Assembly (NCBI RefSeq): GCF_002127325.2
Contig: NC_035440.2
Span: forward strand, 71,609,819-71,673,818
Reading direction: 5' to 3'
From: Helianthus annuus
Taxonomy: Eukaryota; Streptophyta; Magnoliopsida; Asterales; Asteraceae
Length of the DNA stretch: 64,000 nucleotides
Under the pieces are notes generated by a model that searched no databases, was not told where the DNA came from, and saw only the letters and a list, made by a program, of their open reading frames with translations. Positions 37,218-46,248 of this stretch are shown here, in pieces; positions within the stretch are counted from its first letter, which is position 1; each line of letters starts with the position of its first letter. The position numbers were made by a program, and so were the translations under genes.

Positions 37218-37220
37218 AAT

Positions 37221-37233
37221 GGCTCTGATACCA
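37221..37233 (-). other. Primer-binding site of gypsy G2
   Basis: The plus strand reads GGCTCTGATACCA; the sense (minus) strand is TGGTATCAGAGCC, the initiator tRNA-Met site. It lies 3 bp from the LTR that begins at 37237 and fixes the minus orientation. Confidence 0.93.
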
Positions 37234-37236
37234 ATC

Positions 37237-40043
37237 TGTCACACCCCCAAAATCCACCATGCGGAGTATCACCGCTTGGAGGCGTGACATGACCAGGATC
37301 AAGCCACCAATCATATTGAACAATGTATTTAAGATAGATAAAATCCAACCACACAATATAATTGGTGATCAAAAGCTAGTTAACCAAGTTCAAATTAAAC
37401 AGCGGAAGCATAAAACATGAAACCAAAACATAAGTCTTATAAGTTCATAAAGTTCAAATAATAAGCACGGGACATAACGGTCCATATCCCACAACGACCT
37501 CCTCCTCGTGCAAGCTCCATAAGTACCTAACGACCTGTAAGGCATGTAACAACGAGTCAACAACAAATTTGAGTGAGTTCACAGTTGGTTGTTTAGTTTT
37601 AAGTTGTTTCCGAAAACATGGTTTGTCTGCTTACTTGCCGTGGGGGTTACCCCATAGTTGAAAATATGATTAAACAGTTCCTTCTTTATTACCCAAACCA
37701 TATCCATAATCAGTGTGGGGGCTTCCCCATGTGAACCACTAGACCATTACCATATCGACTACTAACGAAAGTAAGTTGTGCCCGACGTCAATGTCTATCA
37801 TCATTGACAGTTTGCCATAGTCCATTAGTACACGCCCGTCCGACTGGCACGGTGTGAGGTTTGTTAAACCTAATAGCGCTATTAACTAATGACCTGCTCG
37901 CCATTGGCCTCGGCGATTAAGTCGATATAAAATGAGGGACTTAATGATAGAGTTTTGTCTAGTAAGTTTTAAGGTTGTTGTCCTACCCAAGGAGGACGAA
38001 CGTACGTATTCTACCCAAGGAGAATACACAGGATTAATATTGGCATCCTACCCATGGAGGATGGCGGTACATATCCTACCCAAGGAGGATATGTAGGTTC
38101 CGTTTTAATTCTTTAACCCATTCCCATCCACCGGGAATCCCATGCCTTAGAAAGTGTGTGAACTCACCTTGGTTTGCTCGGTTATATTAGTTACTGTAAT
38201 AATCAGAAATCAAGCACGTCCTAATAAGGTACAGATAACAATCAGTTTCTCGTGCATGCATAACACGTATCCTACGTACAGTTTATCTACTCATTACTTC
38301 TATCACGTACCACACAGTTCTAATGTTAAGTTATATTATTTTACCCTCGAATAATATATAACTATCTCACAAAATAATCAAGTATCCACACCAGTGTTCT
38401 AGTATAAAATATATATTCTATACATCTATTTATCCATTTTACTTGTAAAAATCAACCTCCGATACTTTGTATTTTAGTAACAAAACTCATGGCGAAGTTT
38501 ATTTTGAAAAACAAAGTAAACACGTATTTGCGAACACTTGTTAGAAAAATAATTTCTAAGTGTTGGAATTTTTAGAAAATTTCGCCAGAGTTTCCTTTGT
38601 AAATGGAGGCATCCATGCTAATAAGCATATCATTTTCTTTTCCCAAAAATCATTCAACAAACAACAACAATTTACCAAGAGCAAACTATTCCATTTACAA
38701 ACCAACATGAACTTGATGTTTTAGATCTACAAGATCACTAGATCACTTTGTTTGTTATTTTACAAGAAATCATTTTGTCACCAAGTTCATGTCTTAATAT
38801 GGAGGTGATTCTTTTATGTAAACCCCTAATCACCTCCTACTTGTTAAATCATGTTTTTTATCATAAGTTAACAAGTTTCATATAATGATCAACAACATAT
38901 TTCTAGTAATTAACAAGCAAGCATCAACATACACCAAACAACATTATACTAGCATTATTTCATCATGTTTCATCTTATTTAAGCTTATGTTTCATGATTC
39001 AAGATTCAAGTCTTTTAGTGTTCATATGTTTCATCATAATACATCTATTAACCACCAAAAAGATGAAGTATCTAAGGATTAACAAGAAGCTTACTACTAG
39101 CTTCAAGCTAGGGAAGAACAAGATCGAAAATCAAGTGGATAAAAGCTTGTGGTTGAGGTCCTTCAAGTTCCAAGAGTTCCACACTTCGTTATTCACCTTG
39201 ATACACCTTTGAGAAGCACTTGGAATGGATGAACTTGAAACAAAAATGTGGTGGTGTGTGTGTGTGAGATCGGCCGAGAACAAGGGGAGGGCAAGAGGGT
39301 AAGGTGAAGTTGTGAGAATGATGAAGATGTTGGTTATTTGTAATCTCTAATCTTTATTGTCCAATGTGCATTGTGTTCCTCAAGTACCATTCAAGATCTC
39401 ACATAATCCAAAGGAGATTTATATGGGAATTAGGGAGATCACCAAATCTTGGTGGTGATTATGGTGGGGGCCATTCTTGGGCCGGTTCTAACCGGGGGGG
39501 TTATTTGTAAATTATTGGCAAGTAGGTAGTTTAGTGGAAGTTAAATGGTAAAAGTCTAGTGTTATGAGTAACTTGCATTTTGTAATAAGTTTAAGTGTTC
39601 GGGGACCACAACTAGCTCAGAAAAATAAAAATAATGTCTCTGTAATATTTTAGTGTTCCGGGTAATGTCCGGTTGTTCGGTTAGATACCGTCCCGTTAAA
39701 GTGCTAAGTTATTCCATATAGTGTCCTATATATATCTTTTTGTAACACTTTTAATTCCCAACACTTAGGAAAGCATACATGACCATTTAGTCAATTTTTC
39801 TGCACAAGACTAGTATGTTAAAAGGCAGATGTAAGTATGACACAGTAATCAGAAAGCAGTTAAGTAATTCAGCACAGTCATCAAGCACTTTAATTAACAT
39901 TAATAAATCATACGGATGCATGTAATTATGAGGGTTGTCACATTCTCCTCCTGTTAAGAAAATTGCGTCCCGAAATTTAGCACGTGGTTACTATGGAAGC
40001 TAGTTTAGTTGCGTTGGTTTCCTGGTTTTCCTGGGGTGTCACA
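37237..40043 (-). mobile_element. 5' LTR of gypsy G2 (minus strand)
   Basis: A 2807-bp partner of 29475-32554. It ends GGGGTGTCACA at 40043, followed by the second ATTAA target duplication (40044-40048). Relative to the other copy it lacks about 265 bp at 38720, between short GTTTT matches. Otherwise the two LTRs differ by scattered substitutions and small indels. Confidence 0.95.
37980..38094. repeat. Hairpin array in G2 LTR, copy 2
   Basis: Same four-unit array as at 30224. The fourth unit here is perfect: stem arms ACATATCCT (38069-38077) and AGGATATGT (38086-38094) around the loop ACCCAAGG. Confidence 0.88.
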
Positions 40044-40400
40044 ATTAATAATGGATCTGGCGGGCGTTGAATGTTTCAAGCTGCGTTAAGAATAAATGAT
40101 GTCATCTGTTGTTTTAGGGTTTGGTCAGCATGTCTTATTCCTAGAAGAGACATGTCTCCCAAATCCCGGTTTTTGTATAGTATCTTTTGTCGAGTCTTTG
40201 TGAACTCTTAATCAAGTTGCATGGGTTGTACTCGAGTTTGAAATCTTATGTCTTAAAACAATGTTGTTGTTTTGTTTCTAAACTTAATTTAATGGATGAC
40301 CATCTATGGTTTTTGTCACATAGTTGTTGTTATGATTGAATGCAATGGTATTAAGAAAGTCTCACCATAATCATGCTTCCGCAAAAGTCAGGGTATGACA
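40044..40400 (+). mobile_element. 3' LTR of gypsy G1, part 3 of 3
   Basis: It matches 2421-2774 of the 5' LTR and ends GGGTATGACA at 40400. The next base is inside the RT of gypsy G4, so this is the outer edge of G1. The expected 5-bp target duplication partner of TCCTG (40401-40405) is off-window. Confidence 0.92.
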
Positions 40401-42449
40401 TCCTGAGCGTAAATCGATTTTCGAGAAAAATCGAGCTCCTTGCAATTGATCAAACAGATCATCAATTCTTGGTAATGGATGCCGATTTTTTATCGTGACC
40501 TTGTTCAATTCGCGGTAGTCAATGCACATACGCATTGATCCGTCTTTCTTTTTAACGAATAAGATCGGCACTCCCCATGGGGATAAACTTGGTTGTATGA
40601 ATCCTTTCCCCAACAGTTCGTCTAATTGTTTCTTCAATTCTTGCATTTCTGCATGTGCCAAACGCTAAGGTGCTTTGGCAATTGGTGTTGTTCCTGGTAG
40701 CAAGTGGATTCTAAATTCAACTTCCCTGTCTGGCGGTAGTCCTGGTAATTCTTCTGGAAACTGAGATACTACAGAAATATCTTTCAATTCTTTTCCTTTA
40801 GTGTTAGTGATTATGGAAATCAAATACACTAGCGATCCTTTTCTTACATAACTGGCCGTTTTCATCACAGAGATGAATTTTGTGGATCTAGATGGCTTAT
40901 CTCCTTTAATTGTGATCTTTTCACCCCTTGGTGAATTTACTTGGATTAACTCTTGATCACATAAAATACTGGCTTTATTGGCTATTAACCAATCCATTCC
41001 TGGTACAACATCAAATCCTGCCAGATTCATTGGATAAAGGTTTGCAATAAACTTTTAATTTAAAAATTCTATTCTTGCTCCCTGCAAGATTTCAGAAATC
41101 TTAATGGTTACCCCATTTGTTGTCTCTACTAGACATTTTTGTGGGAGTTTAGTTAATGGTCGATTGAGAAGCTTGCAAAATGAAGTATTAATAAAACTTT
41201 GGTTTGCACCAGAGTCAAATAATACTTTAGCAAAAACATCATTAACTAAAAACGTACCGGCTATCACGTCCGGAATCATCTTAGCTTCTTCTGCTGTCAG
41301 AACAAATGCCCTAGCATTTTTGGTAGTCTTATTGTTCATGGCTGGAACTAGTTTCGGACAATTCGGCTTGATGTGACCCTTTTCTCCACAGTTGAAGCAC
41401 ATCCCGTTATTGGGTTTCTTCCTACAATCTTCTTCCTTGTGTCCTGGTATCTTGCAGAAATTGCAGTAAGTGGAGCATTTTCCTGAATACTTCTTCTTGT
41501 AAGCCTTACAATAAGGTGCAGAAGTAGAACCTACATTTTTTCCACGGTTGGAATTACCGTAGCGAAATTCCTGGGTAAGCCTTTAAGCTAGATTTCTCCT
41601 CTGGTCTTCTTCTCGTGTACGTACTAATTCATCAGTCAAGGTGTTTGCTAGTTCTACAGCTTCTTCTATGGTTTGAGGTCTAGCTGCCTTGACTACATGC
41701 CTAATCTCACTGATTAATCCCCAGATGTAACGGGAGATTAATACTGGTTCCGGTGATGCAAGGGTTGGCACTATTCTAGCATATTCAAAGAATAATGTAG
41801 TATACCCCTTACTATCCACTCCAGTTATTCTAAGGTTTAAGAACTTATTTGCTATCTGTTCTTTTTCATTGGGAGGGCAGAATTTTCTTTCCACCATGAT
41901 CTTAAATTCCTCACATTCCATATTATAAACCCTATCACTTCCCCTAGATTGGAGGATAGTGTTCCACCATTCTAGTGATGAGTTCTTAAACAGATTGGAA
42001 GCAAACATTATCTTATCCTCTTCCGCACACTTGCTTATTTTTAAGACAGCCTCAGTCTTTTCTATCCAGCGTAGAGCTGCAACAGCCCCTTCATTGCCCG
42101 AAAATTCCATTGGTTTACAAGACCAGAATTCTTTATAAGAACAACCATAAGACATGGTTCTTCTTCTTTTGGGAATGGGTACTTGAAGTATGGGTCCATT
42201 GTTTATGTTGTGTTCAGGTTCAGTGGGTCGTTTACTGCCATGATCACTTTTGTTTTCTGCTTCCTTAACTGTTTTAATAATATATGGCATCGCATCTATT
42301 ATTCCTAGTGCCACTATGTGTTGAATGGCACTGTTATCCACTGGGTTTCCATTGTTATTGTTGTTCGGGTTATCGTTATTCTGGTTATTATCATTCTGGT
42401 TTTCCTGGTTCACTTTGTTGTCCATCTGAATTTTAAACATTTGCCACAT
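40401..42449 (-). pseudogene. gag, protease and 5' RT of gypsy G4
   Basis: One minus-strand frame runs from ATG 42449 to the G1 junction, broken only by stops at 41583, 41055 and 40665. After an Asn-rich N-terminus, the Gag domain is at about 42140-41640 (EFWSCKPMEFSGNEGAV, SLEWWNT, RYIWGL). Two zinc knuckles follow, CNFCKIPGHKEEDC near 41470 and CFNCGEKGHIKPNC near 41390. The protease has VLFDSGANQSFIN near 41200. RT begins with [18 protein letters not shown] and is cut right after KIDLRSG at 40401, where G1 inserted. The rest of pol must lie left of the window. This is the host copy for G1. Confidence 0.9.
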
Positions 42450-42609
42450 ATTAATATCACAAGATAATATTTAATCAATCACACACCACGCATATTGATC
42501 AAAATCGTCGAACATTGCGACTTACTCTTTCTTATATATTATGCATCTAATACAAACTGGAACTGGAAATTAAAATTACAATACTATTATGCATCCACAT
42601 CTATTATCT

Positions 42610-42678
<69 letters not shown>

Positions 42679-42756
42679 CAAACATACACACATATTATAT
42701 ATTATTATTATTTTATTATTATTATTATTATTATTATTATCACCGTCACTGATATG
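42450..42756. repeat. AT and ATT microsatellites between G4 gag parts
   Basis: About 300 non-coding bases containing an (AT)n run of some 66 bp at 42611-42676 and an (ATT)n run at about 42698-42739. They separate the gag frame from an upstream coding remnant. These look like expanded simple repeats within the old element. Confidence 0.85.
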
Positions 42757-43080
42757 GGTTCATCCAGAACTCCATATTACACTCATCACACTTCCAGACG
42801 AGTCGTTCTTCGATCTGCCTCATCCTCTCACTACCTTCTAAAATCTTCTCACCAAAGGTTCAAAGTTCTTGCACATTCTCTGTGCTCATTGGGGGTGCGG
42901 AGGATGGTACTGGGTTTAGGAACTGGGGCATGGGTTCCTGATAAGGGTAAGGATTCTCTAGAATTTCCCTAATGTATTGGTCGTTATCATAGTAGGGATC
43001 TAGAGGGTCCAGGTCTAGATAGGCTGCTAGGTTTGGCATGGGTTCGTCTTCTGGTATTGGGTAGTGATGCGGGTTGGTGT
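42757..43080 (-). pseudogene. Upstream Gag-like coding remnant of G4
   Basis: Read leftward from 43080, an acidic, proline-rich frame (NPHHYPIPEDEPMP, YLDLDPLDPYYDNDQYIREI) is open for about 75 codons, meets a TGA near 42861, and continues in another frame to a segment ending WMNPYQ and a stop near 42758. It resembles the N-terminal extension of some plant gypsy Gag proteins. Its link to the gag at 42449 is inferred from order and strand. Confidence 0.6.
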
Positions 43081-43084
43081 GTAT

Positions 43085-43188
43085 ATGGAATTAAGTATAT
43101 TTTAAGCCCTTTTTACACGTTAGTCAAGTTTTAAGTTTATAAAACACGATATTTTACTAACACCAAACACACATATGGGCAAGTGCAC
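43085..43188 (-). mobile_element. Tat-like leader of G4, inner piece
   Basis: About 100 bp of AT-rich leader that continues the sequence at 59414 once solo LTR S5 is discounted. The duplicated TGCAC at 43184-43188 and 59414-59418 marks the S5 insertion site. Confidence 0.7.
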
Positions 43189-44069
43189 TGTCACACCCCG
43201 ACCACGTAAAACAACAAAACGTGGCGGAAACGTCGGGGAGTGTTGTAACAGAATCATTGTTTCACAACCATGGATTAAACAAATTTCGTTTTATTGAATT
43301 AAATGAGTTACAATGTCTTAACAATAAAGAAACATAACAAAAATTAATTAGTCTTGCATCTTTTAATGTCACTAAGGCCTCGTCCAATCCTATGTGAGCA
43401 TGCATCAATATCATCATCAATAGTCATCAACTATAGCACCTGAAACACATGTGAAAATACATCAGCATAAAAATGCCGGCGAGTACATAGGTTTTATGAA
43501 AAATAGGATTCATGACCTAGGTTTTAGAAAATGTTTAACAAAAACTTGTCATGAATCCAGTTCAAGTGTTTGCTTTTATAAAATGTTTGAAAATCGATGA
43601 TAGATATGTATAGTTAAAAAGAATGATGTAAGGTTAAATGAATAACCAAGTAAAAATGAGTTTGTATAAAACAAACTGTCTTGTAAAACAATGTCTTGTG
43701 AAAAAATATGTTATTTGTGTAAAAATGTATAAATCCAAATGAATGATTCAAATAACGCTACGCCATGTAATATAATACAAGCACTTATATATAGGAAGTA
43801 CCAGCGGCGTATCCACCATGCTTGTATCACATTACACACGTCTCGTTACTTAAGTCACTTACCCAAACAAACCACCAATGTAAATTGCCCATGTCTAATC
43901 CAATTTCAAATGTCTTTGTGAAAACCATGTCAAAATGTTTATGAAATGTATATGTCAATATCAAAATGTCTATGCCAAATGTCAATCATGTAATGTGTAA
44001 ACAAATGTCATGTATGGCAAGTGATATATGTATCAACTAAACCATAGGTAAAAATGCACAAAAAATGTA

Positions 44070-44262
44070 CTAAGTATGCGACGGATGGACATACATAGCA
44101 TGATACCAAGTATAAGATGTCTTTGTAAAACGATGTACTAAATATGCACACAATGGGCATACATAGCATGTGATGTAAAATGTACTAAGTATGACGAACA
44201 TACATAGCATAAAATGTTATGTAAAACGATGTACTAAGTATGCACACAATGGACATACATAG
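44070..44262. repeat. Hairpin array in solo LTR S5
   Basis: Four units have stem arms CTAAGTATG and CATACATAG (8 of 9 positions paired) and loops of 5 to 11 nt: 44070-44098, 44138-44166, 44185-44207 and 44234-44262. The arms are kept while the loops change in length and sequence; unit 2 has one arm substitution. Confidence 0.78.
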
Positions 44263-45677
44263 CAAAAACATAATAAAATCATGTACTACTAGTGTACTAA
44301 TGAACATAGCAAGTATATGATATAAAAGCATGAAATCATGAAAGTAACAAGTAGGCACATGTGTTTCACCCCAAAATGTTTGGAAAACAGTAAAAGAGGG
44401 GTCTATGTACTCACTTGAGATTGCTTAGAAGTCCTAGGATAACCACCAAGCAAAGCTAGAAGATCACGGAAATCAAACGGCACCTATATAGGTATCTACA
44501 TTAATAACCGGACCTATCGGAGGATCGGGTAGTACGAGGGTTTGTAAACCAAATAAGTATAGGAACTTATGTAATATGGTTTAACAAAGCCTACATACTA
44601 AAACGAAACCTAACCTAAGTGCTTACGACCCATTACGACCCGTTTAGGTAGCTTACGCTACTTTAACGCGCCGTTCGCGTAAAATGCGTTCGGAACGCCT
44701 AACTAGTCCTATGACAAGCAAGATATGCCTTAACATGTTTAATATTGTTGTTAAATCAGTTTAGATGTCAAAAATTACGTTATATAGGCTTAAAATGAAT
44801 TTTGGCGCAAAAAGGGCATTTTGGTAATTTACCTAAGGCATATAAACTACCTATCATACAACTACTTAAACGACGTGACCATAAGGTATAACCTCGGAAG
44901 GTTATTCCCTATATAACTATGGTCACCTAAAGTGTTTGGTCGGATCCCAAAGATCGACCAAATGGGTCGGGTTCAAAAGCATAAGCGATTGATTAGATCG
45001 CTTACCTTTACGACCCTAAACAAGCACAAATCTGAAAGTGACGAGCTAAACATGCTAGAACATGCTTAGTAAAGTTAGAAAACAGGTTTGGTATCAAAAC
45101 AAACGGTTTTGATACCCTAGAGTAGTTTGGTTACAAAATACGCGAGGAAACGCATTTTGGCCGAAACTACGACTCGTCACTGAGCCTAGATAACGTGGTA
45201 ATCAGTGGGTATAGTCACTAGGGACTATAACCATCGTGATTACGCTCACGTTATGAAGTTCAAACGAACTTCACATTGACCATAAACTGGTTAATGCAGA
45301 AAGTCAAACACAGTTTGACTTTAACGCTAAAACGAATGAAAAACGCTAAAGAATACTTACAGAAGGTCCCCGCAAGATTCGAACCCGATTCATTCTCAGG
45401 TAGGAAGCTTATAAACTTCCACTTAGAGAGTGTTGAATCAGATTCAAATGTGAGGGAAAAATGAGCAAACATGGGGGGGGATTTATAGGAAACGTAGGAC
45501 CGTTGGGATCGTTTCTTGTTCCCCAAGCGATAAATCTGAGTCGTACAACACACACCCACTGAATTACAAACCCATGGGAGCCCCTAGGATTGCTAGAAAC
45601 CAGTTGCAAGTGGTTTTGAAGTGTTAAACAGCTGTAAACAGCTGTTTGCAACAATTTTGCAGAACTGGGAGTCTGAT

Positions 45678-45717
45678 GCGGCCCGCCTGAGAGTTACCAG
45701 AAGTGTAGGCGGGCCGC
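45678..45717. repeat. GC-rich inverted repeat in S5
   Basis: GCGGCCCGCCT (45678-45688) and AGGCGGGCCGC (45707-45717) form a perfect 11-bp stem around an 18-nt loop in otherwise AT-rich LTR sequence. On the minus strand it lies about 190 bp upstream of the TATA-like box at 45481. Confidence 0.8.
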
Positions 45718-45809
45718 CTGGCCATGTCAGATCAACAGCAACTTTGAAAAATGACAGTTTTGGTCCCTGTTGATGTTTAAACTCATTTCCGACAATTCTA
45801 AGGCCCGTT

Positions 45810-46210
45810 TGTAAATCCGTGAGGATCTTGATGATATCAATCTAAACTTGTATAAGCGCGGAATTCAAATACAAGTCGATTCAAGAACAATATAAGATCA
45901 AATAATAAACAAACAATAAAAGAACAATCAAACCGAAACTTGCATTCAACTGTAACGATGACTGATACAAGATCGGATGGAACTCGGTTCCTTGCTTGTG
46001 TCGCCTTGCCTTCTACTCGTGATCAACAACCCCTAATCAAGTGATTAGGGGTGTTTATATACAAAACATATTAGGGCCGAAAACACTCTTGGCCCATGCG
46101 ACACCTATTCTAGCCCAACCCACAATGTTTAACCCAAAACATAGTTAACTAATTACTAATCAATCCCTAAACGTTGTTAACCTACATGAATAAACCTTCA
46201 GGTTCCAACA
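45810..46210 (-). mobile_element. 3' LTR of copia C2 (minus strand)
   Basis: A 401-bp LTR. On the plus strand it runs from TGTAAATCCG to GGTTCCAACA. It is identical to 58254-58654 except for one base (A at 46184, C at 58628). It is flanked outside by the target duplication CCGTT (45805-45809). It contains a TATA box and a core-promoter palindrome, as in the 5' copy. Confidence 0.97.
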
Positions 46211-46223
46211 ATCTCCCCCTAGG
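46211..46223 (-). other. Polypurine tract of copia C2
   Basis: The sense strand reads CCTAGGGGGAGAT directly before the 3' LTR. Confidence 0.88.
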
Positions 46224-46248
46224 TTTATGCAGGCAGGTTCTTCTGTCT

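Larger units (their letters stand above)
43189..45809 (-). mobile_element. Solo LTR S5, part 1
   Basis: It starts TGTCACACCCCGACC at 43189 after TGCAC (43184-43188). The other end, GGTGTCACA, is at 59413 and is followed by TGCAC again. Without the copia C2 insertion it is 3.37 kb with no gag or pol and no primer site, so it is best read as a solo LTR left by recombination. A TATA-like ATTTATA (minus strand TATAAAT) at 45481-45487 supports minus orientation. It carries a hairpin array at 44070-44262 and a GC-rich stem at 45678-45717. Confidence 0.85.

Noticed and set aside
37201..37240. tRNA-like sequence
   Set aside because: Matches to initiator tRNA are limited to the 13-base primer sites; no cloverleaf is present.
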